64,000 nucleotides of DNA, taken from NCBI RefSeq assembly GCF_013394695.1, contig NZ_CP058258.1:82001-146000 (forward strand), read 5' to 3'. Of this stretch, positions 45,897 through 54,154 are shown piece by piece. Numbering within the stretch: position 1 is the stretch's first letter; every line of letters starts with the position of its first letter. The notes beneath the pieces were generated by a model that was not told where the DNA came from, did not search any database, and was given only the letters and a program-made list of their open reading frames with translations. Made by a program: the position numbers and the translations under genes. Origin of the DNA: Streptococcus sp. oral taxon 061 (lineage in GTDB: Bacteria > Bacillota > Bacilli > Lactobacillales > Streptococcaceae).

Positions 45897-47267
45897 ATGA
45901 ATAAAAAATCAACGGTGGACCTAATTCATGGTCCTATCCTTCCTTCACTGATTAGTTTTGCTTTACCGATTCTATTGTCCAACATCTTTCAGCAACTCTA
46001 CAATACAGCTGATATTTTGATTGTTGGGCGTTTTTTAGGACAGAATTCCTTGGCGGCAGTCGGAGCTACGACAGCCATTTTTGATTTGATTATTGGATTT
46101 GCCCTTGGAGTTGGAAATGGGATGGGAGTTGTTATTGCCCGTCTTTACGGTGCTCGTAATTTTGCTAAGATTAAAGAAGCTGTTGCAGCAACTTGGATTT
46201 TGGGTGCCATCCTGAGTGGTCTTGTCATGCTGATGGGTTTCTTCGGCCTTTATCCGCTCTTACAATATCTCGAAACACCTGCAGAAATTCTCCCCCAATC
46301 TTATGAATATATTTCCATGATTGTTAGCTGTGTGGGAGTTAGCTTTGCTTACAATCTCTTTGCAGGATTACTACGATCGATTGGTGACAGCCTTGCAGCA
46401 CTAGCTTTTCTTATCTTTTCAGCCATTATAAATGTCATTCTGGATTTATATTTTATTACACAATTGCAGTTGGGGGTTCAGTCTGCAGGTCTCGCAACCA
46501 TCATCTCGCAAGGTTTGTCCGCTATTCTCTGTTATTTCTATATTCGCAAGAGTGTTCCAGAGCTTCTTCCAGGTCTCAAACATTTCAAATGGAATAAGGC
46601 TCTCTATGTTGACCTTTTGGAGCAAGGGTTAGCTATGGGCTTGATGGGTTCAATCGTCTCTATCGGAAGCGTCATTTTGCAATCCTCTGTCAATAGTTTT
46701 GGAGCAGTTATTATCAGCGCCCAAACGGCAGCACGTAGAATCATGGCCTTTGCCTTATTGCCGATGACGGCTATTTCAGCTTCCATGACAACTTTTATCT
46801 CTCAAAACTTTGGGGCAAAACGTCCCGAACGTATCGTCCAAGGACTTCGTATAGGGAGTTATTTGAGTATGTCTTGGGCAACCTTTGCCTGTGTTTTCCT
46901 ATTTTTTGCAAGTCCTAGCCTAGTTTCTTTCCTGGCAAGTTCGACAGACGGCTACCTGATTGAAAACGGGACTTTATACCTGCGTATTAGTTCGGTGTTC
47001 TATCCATTTTTAAGCCTGTTATTGATCTATAGAAATAGCTTGCAGGGGTTAGGGCAAAAACTCTTGCCCCTCGTATCTAGCTTTATCGAGTTGTTTGGGA
47101 AAATTATTTTCGTGGCTTGGATCATCCCTTGGACAGGTTATACTGGAGTTATCCTATGTGAACCGCTACTCTGGGTTGTTATGACCGTTCAACTTTACTT
47201 CTCCCTCTCTCAACACCCTTGGATAAAAGAAGGTAAGAAAATCGTGGCAGTCGGTGGAAAATCTTAG
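45897..47267 (+). CDS. MATE family multidrug/cation efflux transporter
   Basis: A 456-residue, 12-helix exporter. The N-terminal LPILLSNIFQQLYNTADILI and the second-half repeat LEQGLAMGLMGSIVSIGSVI show the pseudo-twofold MATE fold. It is YoeA-like in pattern. In pneumococcus the MATE gene dinF directly follows recA; this may be its counterpart, but here a reversed GNAT gene separates the two, so I leave the symbol blank. The start has no ribosome site and a -10 box at leaderless distance. Confidence 0.9.
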   Translation: MNKKSTVDLIHGPILPSLISFALPILLSNIFQQLYNTADILIVGRFLGQNSLAAVGATTAIFDLIIGFALGVGNGMGVVIARLYGARNFAKIKEAVAATWILGAILSGLVMLMGFFGLYPLLQYLETPAEILPQSYEYISMIVSCVGVSFAYNLFAGLLRSIGDSLAALAFLIFSAIINVILDLYFITQLQLGVQSAGLATIISQGLSAILCYFYIRKSVPELLPGLKHFKWNKALYVDLLEQGLAMGLMGSIVSIGSVILQSSVNSFGAVIISAQTAARRIMAFALLPMTAISASMTTFISQNFGAKRPERIVQGLRIGSYLSMSWATFACVFLFFASPSLVSFLASSTDGYLIENGTLYLRISSVFYPFLSLLLIYRNSLQGLGQKLLPLVSSFIELFGKIIFVAWIIPWTGYTGVILCEPLLWVVMTVQLYFSLSQHPWIKEGKKIVAVGGKS

Positions 47268-47319
47268 CCTGGTTTACAAAAGAAAATCCATTTCCTCTAG
47301 TGAAAATCAGCTAGACTTG

Positions 47320-47328
47320 TGTTATAAT
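47320..47328 (+). promoter_or_regulatory. Extended -10 promoter of yebC
   Basis: TGT-TATAAT lies 35 bases before the ATG. Confidence 0.65.
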
Positions 47329-47363
47329 AAGAAAGATTAAAATGTGAAAAAAGGAGATTCCTA

Positions 47364-48080
47364 ATGGGACGTAAATGGGCCAATATCGTAGCCAAGAAAA
47401 CGGCTAAAGATGGAGCTAACTCTAAAGTATATGCAAAATTTGGTGTAGAAATCTATGTAGCAGCTAAAAAAGGTGAACCAGATCCAGAATTAAACACTGC
47501 TTTGAAATTCGTTATCGATCGTGCTAAACAAGCGCAAGTGCCAAAACACGTCATTGATAAGGCTATCGATAAAGCGAAAGGAAATACAGACGAAACCTTT
47601 ACAGAAGGGCGTTACGAAGGATTTGGGCCAAATGGTTCAATGTTGATCGTTGATACCTTGACTTCAAACGTTAACCGTACAGCTGCTAATGTCCGTGCTG
47701 CTTTTGGTAAAAACGGTGGAAACATGGGAGCTTCAGGTTCTGTATCTTACCTCTTTGACAACAAAGGTGTTATCGTCTTTGCTGGTGATGATGCTGATGC
47801 TATCTTTGAGCTTTTGCTTGAAGCAGATGTTGATGTAGACGATGTAGAAGCAGAAGAAGGAACAATCACTGTATACACAGCTCCAACTGACCTACACAAG
47901 GCTATCGTTGCTTTGCGTGAATCTGGTATTGAAGAATTCCAAGTAACTGAATTGGAAATGATTCCTCAATCAGAAGTTGAGTTGTCAGGTGAAGATTTGG
48001 AAACATTTGAAAAACTATACAGCGTTCTTGAAGACGACGAAGACGTACAAAAAATCTACACAAACGTAGATGGATTCTAA
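47364..48080 (+). CDS. YebC/PmpR family regulatory protein
   Basis: A 238-residue three-domain cytosolic protein. [20 protein letters not shown] is the family N-terminus, with [20 protein letters not shown] and [19 protein letters not shown] in the centre. Members act as DNA-binding regulators or, by recent work, help ribosomes through proline-rich stalls. AAGGAG site. In pneumococcus the pneumolysin gene lies next to this gene; it is absent here. Confidence 0.94.
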   Translation: MGRKWANIVAKKTAKDGANSKVYAKFGVEIYVAAKKGEPDPELNTALKFVIDRAKQAQVPKHVIDKAIDKAKGNTDETFTEGRYEGFGPNGSMLIVDTLTSNVNRTAANVRAAFGKNGGNMGASGSVSYLFDNKGVIVFAGDDADAIFELLLEADVDVDDVEAEEGTITVYTAPTDLHKAIVALRESGIEEFQVTELEMIPQSEVELSGEDLETFEKLYSVLEDDEDVQKIYTNVDGF

Positions 48081-48082
48081 TA

Positions 48083-48120
48083 AAAAAGCGAGCAGACTAT
48101 TAAGTCTGTTCGCTTTTTAG
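48083..48120. terminator. Bidirectional terminator after yebC
   Basis: AAAAAGCGA-(G)-CAGACT / AGTCTG-(T)-TCGCTTTTT, a long stem with one mismatch serving both convergent genes. Confidence 0.88.
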
Positions 48121-48125
48121 TTATC

Positions 48126-48824
48126 TTAGACTCTTACTCCATCATCAGTTTGCTCTGTTCTGTCTAATCCTAGGGCAAATTTACGGATGAGAAGAAACTG
48201 ACCATTTTCCTGTTTTACGAAAGTCAGTACAACGGTTTTAGTATTAGAACCGAGTGAGACATAGGAGATTTTTTTAATCTCATAGTCGCCTGAAGCGGAT
48301 TCAATTTCAGAATCCGGCTGGCCATGCTTGCTGATAATATCTTTGTAGTTGGAACCACCTTTTCCTCTGTTTGCAGTATCACCTTCTATCAAAGCATCGA
48401 ATTGTTCCTTGGTCCAAGTGAAGGAATCGGTATCTTCCGTATTTTCCTCATCATTATCCTCATCTGTGCTATTATCTGGTAGCGTTCCGAAATCGTCATC
48501 CTCTGTTAAAGAGGTTAAACTTCTGTATGGGTGACGAAAATTTCTAGCCAGGTCGGTAAAAACACCAGAAGGGAGTACTTGCGTTGTCAAAACAAGGAAA
48601 ATGTATCCAATGCCTAGGGCGGTTCCAATAATCGCCAATATTTTACGGTTCTGGAGATTGAGGATGATACCAAAAACACCTAGACCTATTGCAATAATAG
48701 CAAAGAAAAAAGATAGTACGCTGATAATTGGCAACCAGGATCCGAGAAGTGCAAGGGTTCCCAAGATGATAGCAATGATTCCTAAGATTTTCTCTTCTTT
48801 TTGTTTCATTTGTGGCTTTCTCAT
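48126..48824 (-). CDS. Membrane protein with DUF4190-like N-terminus
   Basis: A 232-residue protein. Two or three closely packed helices (~13-85, rich in Ile/Gly/Leu) resemble DUF4190, followed by a very acidic linker (DDDFGTLPDNSTDEDNDEEN) and a soluble C-terminal domain (~135-232). An ATG five codons in (48809) has a better ribosome site (GAGAAAG) and may be the true start. Function is unknown; the layout suggests an exported sensor-like domain. Confidence 0.75.
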   Translation of the reverse strand: MRKPQMKQKEEKILGIIAIILGTLALLGSWLPIISVLSFFFAIIAIGLGVFGIILNLQNRKILAIIGTALGIGYIFLVLTTQVLPSGVFTDLARNFRHPYRSLTSLTEDDDFGTLPDNSTDEDNDEENTEDTDSFTWTKEQFDALIEGDTANRGKGGSNYKDIISKHGQPDSEIESASGDYEIKKISYVSLGSNTKTVVLTFVKQENGQFLLIRKFALGLDRTEQTDDGVRV

Positions 48825-48900
48825 TTCTAGTCAGGGTGGAATCTTATCCGTGTAAGATAGTGTTTATTATAGATAAAATGAGCCCTAATGTCAATTTTAA

Positions 48901-48999
48901 ATAAAATAGTTCTCATAGGAACTTTTTTCTTGACATCCTATTTGAAAGTGATAAAATAGTTCTCATGAAAACCAATTGGTTCTCTAGAGAACTATTTAT
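48901..48999 (+). promoter_or_regulatory. Promoter and repeated operator region of the MarR operon
   Basis: TTGACA (48930-48935) and TAAAAT (48952-48957), spacer 16. The 16-mer ATAAAATAGTTCTCAT occurs at 48901-48916 and exactly again at 48951-48966. An inverted copy GAGAACTATTTAT lies at 48987-48999, and GTTCTCTAGAGAAC (48979-48992) is a perfect palindrome. These are probable MarR sites. Confidence 0.8.
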
Positions 49000-49017
49000 A
49001 TGTAAAAAGGAGCAATC

Positions 49018-49479
49018 ATGGATAAGCCAATGTTAGCTTTTAAACGTTTTGGTCATCAGGTTCACCTTATGGTGCAACAGGAAGCCAAGCGTTGTGGTAT
49101 TGAATTTATGGGCGGACCGCAGGGCCAAGTTATACGATTTTTAGACTATCGTGAGGAGTCTGAACAGGCGGTGTTAATCAAGGATATTGAGCAGGAACTC
49201 AATATCACCAAGTCAGTCGCCAGCAATCTAGTGAAGCGTATGGTACAAAATGGTTTGGTGGAATTGGAAGTGAGTCCAAATGACAAGAGAGCCAAGTACG
49301 TTCGATTGACGGATAAATCACGCTCTCAGATGAAGCCAATCAAGTCTTTCTTTGATCGAATTGACCGTAGTCTACTTGATGGAATTTCTGAGGAAAAACT
49401 AGCTGTTTTTGAAGAAGTCATGGGTCTACTACAGGCTAATGTAGATAAAATGGGAGGTAAGAATGAAGAAACTCGCTAA
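49018..49479 (+). CDS. MarR family transcriptional regulator
   Basis: A 153-residue winged-helix regulator. The recognition helix region is LNITKSVASNLVKRMVQNGL and the wing is SPNDKRAKYVRLT with the conserved DKR. It probably represses the following ABC exporter genes and itself, given the repeated sites overlapping its promoter. AAGGAG site; the stop overlaps the first ABC gene by 17 bases. Confidence 0.92.
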   Translation: MDKPMLAFKRFGHQVHLMVQQEAKRCGIEFMGGPQGQVIRFLDYREESEQAVLIKDIEQELNITKSVASNLVKRMVQNGLVELEVSPNDKRAKYVRLTDKSRSQMKPIKSFFDRIDRSLLDGISEEKLAVFEEVMGLLQANVDKMGGKNEETR

Positions 49480-51232
49480 ACGTATCACAGGAAAAGAGTG
49501 GGGAATGATTCTCTTGACTGTCCTCTTTACCTGTTTCTCGGTCTATCTAGAGTTAGAAGTACCGACTTACATTTCAGAAATTACAGAACTACTTGGAACT
49601 CCAGGTACGCAGTTGGACGCACTTTGGTCACCAGCCATTAAGATGATAGGCTTGTCTCTACTTGCTTTTCTCTCATCCGTTACTGTTGGATTTTTTGCCG
49701 CTCGCGTTGCAGCGTCTTACACAACTCATTTACGAAGTGATATTTTTAATCGTGTTCTAGATTTCTCGCAGACAGAGATCAAACGTTTTTCAATCCCAAG
49801 TCTCTTGACTCGGACGACTAATGATATCACACAGGTTCAGATGCTTTTTACCATGGGACTCCAGGTGGTCACTCGTGGACCAATCATGGCTATCTGGGCC
49901 ATTGGAAAAATCCTTGGCAAATCTGAATACTGGCTCTGGGCAGTAGTGGTTGCTGTTATCGTCAATGTTCTGATGACAACAGTTCTCATGACGCTAGCCT
50001 TTCCAAAACAATCTGTTATCCAGAAATTGACAGATAAACTCAATAGTATCACTCGTGAAAGTTTGACAGGGATTCGAGTGGTTCGTGCTTACAATGCTGA
50101 AGATTATCAAGATGAAAAATTCGAAGCAGCCAATGAGGAAGTCACTCGTCTCAATCTCTTTGTCAATCGATTGATGGCTATTATGAATCCTATTATGATG
50201 GCGATTTCGAGCGGTTTGAGTCTAGCCATTTACTGGATTGGTGCCTATATCATCAATGATGCTAGCCTGACAGACCGTCTACCACTCTTTAGTGATATGG
50301 TGGTCTTCATGTCTTATGCTATGCAGGTCGTGATGGGCTTCTTGCTTATGGGTGCTCTCTTTATCGTCCTTCCTCGTACCTTGGTTTCTGCAGGACGTAT
50401 CAATCAAGTGCTAGACTTGCATTCTTCTATTGAAAATCCTAGTCAACCACAGACGGCAGATTCCTCTATTCAAGGTCAAGTAGAATTCCGTGATGTAACC
50501 TTCCGCTATTCTAAAAATTCAGAAGCAGTTGTGGAACATGTTAGCTTCAAGGCAGAAGCTGGTCAAACGGTCGCCTTTATCGGTTCAACTGGTTCTGGTA
50601 AATCTACGCTTGTGAACCTCTTGCCTCGTTTTTATGATGTATCTGATGGGGAAATCCTAGTAGACGGTGTCAATGTGCAGGATTATGATTTGGAAGATTT
50701 GCGGAATAAAGTCGGCTATATCCCACAAAAAGCAGTCCTTTTCTCTGGAGATGTCAAGGGCAATCTCGACTTTGGTAAGAGTCCAGAAACTCCGCTAAGC
50801 GAGACTGCTATGTGGCAAGCTCTGGAGTTGGCCCAGTCTAAAAGCTTCATCGAGGATAAGGAAGCAGGTCTAAATTCAGAAGTGGCTCAAGGTGGGACTA
50901 ACTTCTCAGGAGGTCAAAGACAACGTTTGGCCATTGCGCGTGCCTTGGCTCGTAAGCCAGAAATTCTCATTTTTGACGATTCATTCTCGGCCTTGGACTA
51001 CAAGACAGATCGTATCTTGCGCCAAGAATTAGCTGAAAAAACGCAATCTATGACTAAGTTAATCGTTGCCCAACGTATTTCAACAATTATGGATGCTGAC
51101 TTGATCTTAGTATTGGATCAAGGTAAAGTCGTGGGACAAGGCACCCACAAGGAACTTCTTGCGACCAACGAAGTTTACCAAGAAATTGCCTATTCACAAC
51201 TATCGAAGGAGGAATTGGAACATGGAAAATAA
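49463..51232 (+). CDS. ABC exporter subunit A (degenerate ATP site)
   Basis: A 589-residue half-transporter: six-helix domain (~15-310) and ATPase domain (~345-589). Walker A is GSTGSGKST and the signature FSGGQRQRLAIA is intact. The Walker B end reads LIFDDS (catalytic Glu replaced by Asp) and the H-loop reads VAQR (His replaced by Gln). With subunit B it should form a heterodimer with one working ATP site, as in LmrCD or BmrCD multidrug exporters. Substrate unknown. Confidence 0.92.
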   Translation: MKKLAKRITGKEWGMILLTVLFTCFSVYLELEVPTYISEITELLGTPGTQLDALWSPAIKMIGLSLLAFLSSVTVGFFAARVAASYTTHLRSDIFNRVLDFSQTEIKRFSIPSLLTRTTNDITQVQMLFTMGLQVVTRGPIMAIWAIGKILGKSEYWLWAVVVAVIVNVLMTTVLMTLAFPKQSVIQKLTDKLNSITRESLTGIRVVRAYNAEDYQDEKFEAANEEVTRLNLFVNRLMAIMNPIMMAISSGLSLAIYWIGAYIINDASLTDRLPLFSDMVVFMSYAMQVVMGFLLMGALFIVLPRTLVSAGRINQVLDLHSSIENPSQPQTADSSIQGQVEFRDVTFRYSKNSEAVVEHVSFKAEAGQTVAFIGSTGSGKSTLVNLLPRFYDVSDGEILVDGVNVQDYDLEDLRNKVGYIPQKAVLFSGDVKGNLDFGKSPETPLSETAMWQALELAQSKSFIEDKEAGLNSEVAQGGTNFSGGQRQRLAIARALARKPEILIFDDSFSALDYKTDRILRQELAEKTQSMTKLIVAQRISTIMDADLILVLDQGKVVGQGTHKELLATNEVYQEIAYSQLSKEELEHGK

Positions 51233-52982
51233 GAAGATGTCCTTTTGGAAACAATATAAACCTTTTCTAGCAGGTCTCCAACTTCCTCTACTAGTTGCGG
51301 TTGTGGCGGCTGTATGTTCAAGCATCATCACGGTTTATGGACCAACTAAGATTAAGGAAATCACCAACTTGATTTCAGATGGCTTGGCTACAGAAATCGA
51401 TTTGGTAGCTGTGTCAAGTATCGCCAGCTTTTTAGCTATTTTGTATGTGCTTGGTGCCATTCTCAACTATACACAAGCCTATATTTTTTCAACGAGTATC
51501 CAACATTTTTCAAAACGCTTGCGGACGGCTATCGCTGAAAAGATTAATCGTTTGCCTCTTGCTTATTTTGACCGTCATTCTCAAGGGGACACTCTTTCAC
51601 GTGTAACCAATGACGTTGATACAGCAGCACAGTCACTCAACCAAAGTCTAGGGACCGTTATCTCAGCTAGCTTCTTGCTAATCGCTGTTTTGATTACCAT
51701 GTTTGGCATGAACTGGATTTTGGCATTGGTAACAGTTGTTTCAACCCTTGTAGGTTTTGCTGCGGTTTCAGTGATTATGGCTAAGTCACAGGGTTACTTT
51801 AAAGCCCAGCAAAACAACCTAGCAGCCGTAAACGGTTATGTAGAAGAAATGTACTCTGGCCACAATGTTGTGACCAGCTATAATGCTGTGGAACCAACTA
51901 AAGAAACATTCGCAGGATTGAATCAAAATCTACATGATAGTATCTGGAAATCTCAGTTTATTTCTGGCATCATGATGCCTGCTATGTTCTTTGTCGGAAA
52001 CTTTAGTTATGTATTGGTTGTTATCGTCGGTGCTGCCTTGGCTCTTGAAGGCCATATCAGTATTGGGATTATCGTAGCCTTTATGGTTTATGTTCGTACC
52101 TTCTCTCAACCCTTATCACAGATTGCCCAAGGGATTACCAGCTTACAACAAGCCAGTGCAGCTATGACCCGTGTCTTTGAATTTCTAAGTGAAGCTGAGA
52201 TGGAAGACGAATCTCATAAGGAAACACAATTGACTGATACGAAAGGTGAAGTAGTCTTTGATCAAGTTTCCTTTGGATACACACCTGAGCGAACCATCGT
52301 TCATGAATTTTCTGCGACAGCTCATGCAGGGCAAAAGATTGCCATTGTTGGACCAACCGGAGCTGGGAAGACGACCATTGTTAATCTCTTGATGAAGTTC
52401 TATGAGATTGATAAGGGAAGCATTCGCATTGATGGTGTGAATACCAAGAAGATGAAACGTTCAGAAGTGCACGATGCCTTTTCAATGGTTTTACAGGATA
52501 CTTGGCTCTTTGAAGGAACCATTCGTGATAATCTCATCTACAACCAAACAGGGATTAGTGATGAACGAATGATTGAAGCAGCAAAAGCAGTCGGAATCCA
52601 CCACTTTATCATGACTCTACCAGATGGCTACGATACTGTTTTAGATGATACAGTGACCTTGTCAGTCGGACAGAAACAGCTCTTAACCATTGCTCGTGCC
52701 CTTCTCAAAGATGCTCCGCTCTTGATTCTTGATGAAGCGACATCTTCAGTCGACACACGTACAGAGGAGTTGATTCAGAAAGCCATGGACCGTTTGATGG
52801 AGGGACGTACGTCCTTTGTCATTGCCCATCGCTTGTCAACTATCCGTAATGCTGATTTGATTCTTGTCATGAAAGATGGAAATATCATCGAGCAAGGCAA
52901 TCATGAGGAGCTTATGGCTCAGGGTGGTTTCTATGCTGACCTCTACAATAGTCAATTTACAGAAGATGAAGTAGAAGAATAA
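51222..52982 (+). CDS. ABC exporter subunit B (canonical catalytic residues)
   Basis: A 586-residue half-transporter starting MENKKMSFWKQ (51222), where an AAGGAGG site lies inside subunit A. An in-frame ATG 21 codons upstream is not supported. Walker A is GPTGAGKTT, Walker B LLILDEATSSVD and the H-loop IAHRLS are canonical, but the signature is LSVGQKQ instead of LSGGQ. This complements subunit A, so the working site uses B's Walker motifs and A's signature. A terminator follows. Confidence 0.92.
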   Translation: MENKKMSFWKQYKPFLAGLQLPLLVAVVAAVCSSIITVYGPTKIKEITNLISDGLATEIDLVAVSSIASFLAILYVLGAILNYTQAYIFSTSIQHFSKRLRTAIAEKINRLPLAYFDRHSQGDTLSRVTNDVDTAAQSLNQSLGTVISASFLLIAVLITMFGMNWILALVTVVSTLVGFAAVSVIMAKSQGYFKAQQNNLAAVNGYVEEMYSGHNVVTSYNAVEPTKETFAGLNQNLHDSIWKSQFISGIMMPAMFFVGNFSYVLVVIVGAALALEGHISIGIIVAFMVYVRTFSQPLSQIAQGITSLQQASAAMTRVFEFLSEAEMEDESHKETQLTDTKGEVVFDQVSFGYTPERTIVHEFSATAHAGQKIAIVGPTGAGKTTIVNLLMKFYEIDKGSIRIDGVNTKKMKRSEVHDAFSMVLQDTWLFEGTIRDNLIYNQTGISDERMIEAAKAVGIHHFIMTLPDGYDTVLDDTVTLSVGQKQLLTIARALLKDAPLLILDEATSSVDTRTEELIQKAMDRLMEGRTSFVIAHRLSTIRNADLILVMKDGNIIEQGNHEELMAQGGFYADLYNSQFTEDEVEE

Positions 52983-52986
52983 ACTA

Positions 52987-53014
52987 AAAGAAGGCTTGAC
53001 GGCCTTCTTTTTCT
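52987..53014 (+). terminator. Terminator of the MarR-ABC operon
   Basis: Stem AAAGAAGGC / GCCTTCTTT followed by TTC. Confidence 0.85.
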
Positions 53015-53081
53015 ACACTATACTAGAGTAGGAGAAGCTAACAGGCTTCTTGTGTAAAATCTAAAAATAACGAGAAAATAT

Positions 53082-53585
53082 ATGAAAAACTATCAAGAGT
53101 GGTATGACAAGAGGAAATCAAGTCTTCTTCGACATCCACAAGGATTACAATTGATGCGAGTCTTTAATCGCATGATGACAGTTCTGATGCCCTTGGCATA
53201 CTTGACCTTACTGGGAACAAGTTTTATAAGTAAGGGATTGGGGAACGACCTTTATACTTATATCTTAGTGCCGGCTTCTGGCTTTGTCCTATTGACGCTT
53301 GTTCGTAAGTGGATCAATCAACCCCGTCCTTATGAAGCTTGGGAAATTATCCCGCTACTGGACAAGGACAGTTCTGGCAATTCAATGCCTAGTCGCCACG
53401 TCTTTTCAGCCACCATCATTTCCATGGCTTGTCTGCACACAAATCTGCCTGTGGGCTTGATTTTATTGGTATTATCAGCTCTTCTCGGTCTGGTGCGAGT
53501 TTTAGGGGGTGTTCATTATCCCAAGGATGTTTTAGTTGGCTACGCCTGTGGACTCCTCTGGGGAATTCTCTTCTTTATTTTGTAA
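53082..53585 (+). CDS. PAP2 family membrane phosphatase
   Basis: A 167-residue protein with about four to five helices and the three PAP2 motifs: KWINQPRP (K-x6-RP), PSRHVFSA (PSGH-type) and GGVHYPKDVL (R/G-x-H-YP-D), so the active site is complete. Members dephosphorylate undecaprenyl pyrophosphate or lipid phosphates outside the membrane. The ribosome site is weak (ACGAGAAAAT). Confidence 0.9.
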   Translation: MKNYQEWYDKRKSSLLRHPQGLQLMRVFNRMMTVLMPLAYLTLLGTSFISKGLGNDLYTYILVPASGFVLLTLVRKWINQPRPYEAWEIIPLLDKDSSGNSMPSRHVFSATIISMACLHTNLPVGLILLVLSALLGLVRVLGGVHYPKDVLVGYACGLLWGILFFIL

Positions 53586-53590
53586 AAAGC

Positions 53591-53651
53591 AAAGCAAGTG
53601 GGCTTGGGCTCGTAACCACTTACGGGTCAAAAGTGACCACTTGCTTTTTTG
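53591..53651 (+). terminator. Hairpin with LytTR-type direct repeats
   Basis: AAAGCAAGTGG (53591-53601) can pair with CCACTTGCTTT (53637-53647), followed by TTTT: a terminator with a 35-base inner region. Inside, ACCACTTAC (53615-53623) and ACCACTTGC (53636-53644) are 9-bp direct repeats 21 bases apart, the spacing used by LytTR regulators. Confidence 0.65.
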
Positions 53652-53654
53652 CCC

Positions 53655-53683
53655 TTGTAAAGTCTTCTGGCCTTTGGTATAGT
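53655..53683 (+). promoter_or_regulatory. Promoter of the LytTR / LiaF-like pair
   Basis: TTGTAA (53655-53660) and extended -10 TGG-TATAGT (53678-53683), spacer 17. The direct repeats end 11 bases upstream of the -35. Confidence 0.75.
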
Positions 53684-53703
53684 AGATGCAGAAAGGAGAT
53701 AGG

Positions 53704-54150
53704 ATGAAGTTACGAATCGAGATTGATAGTGAATTAACTGAGACAGAGATTGTCATCAAGGCTGCAGCCCTGACAGATGAAATAGCTGATTTGCAAAGAC
53801 TCTTGCAAGAAACCAAGGCTCCTAGGTTGATCTTTTATAAGGGGACGGGTGAGTACTACTTAGACTTGTCAGAAATTCTCTTTTTTGAGACAGAAGGTAG
53901 CAAGATTTACGCCCACACCCAGAAAGAAGCCTACGAGGTTCGGCTCAAGCTTTATGAGTTAGAGTCCATCCTGCCTCGCTATTTCAGTCGGGTATCCAAG
54001 TCGACCATTGCCAATCTTCGGCAGGTCTACTCGGTGGACAAGTCCTTCTCAGGGACAGGCACTATTTCCTTTTATCAGACCCACAAGGAGGTGCACGTGT
54101 CACGGCATTACCAATCCCTCCTAAAAGAAAATCTAAGAAACATGAGGTAA
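53704..54150 (+). CDS. LytTR domain transcriptional regulator (no receiver domain)
   Basis: A 148-residue protein starting MKLRIEIDSE (AAAGGAG site, 53704). The N-terminal ~50 residues form a short alpha/beta region; the rest is a LytTR DNA-binding domain with LSEILFFETEGSKIYAHTQ, RYFSRVSKSTIANLRQV and the closing VSRHYQSLLKENL. There is no response-regulator receiver, so control must come from elsewhere, most likely the membrane protein encoded next. This resembles the HdrRM/BrsRM-type LytTR regulatory systems of streptococci. Confidence 0.9.
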   Translation: MKLRIEIDSELTETEIVIKAAALTDEIADLQRLLQETKAPRLIFYKGTGEYYLDLSEILFFETEGSKIYAHTQKEAYEVRLKLYELESILPRYFSRVSKSTIANLRQVYSVDKSFSGTGTISFYQTHKEVHVSRHYQSLLKENLRNMR

Positions 54151-54154
54151 GAAG

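Noticed and set aside
49463..52982. Non-functional or pseudogenised ABC subunit A because of altered Walker B
   Set aside because: The change is matched by an altered signature in subunit B, the normal pattern of heterodimeric exporters; the frame is intact.
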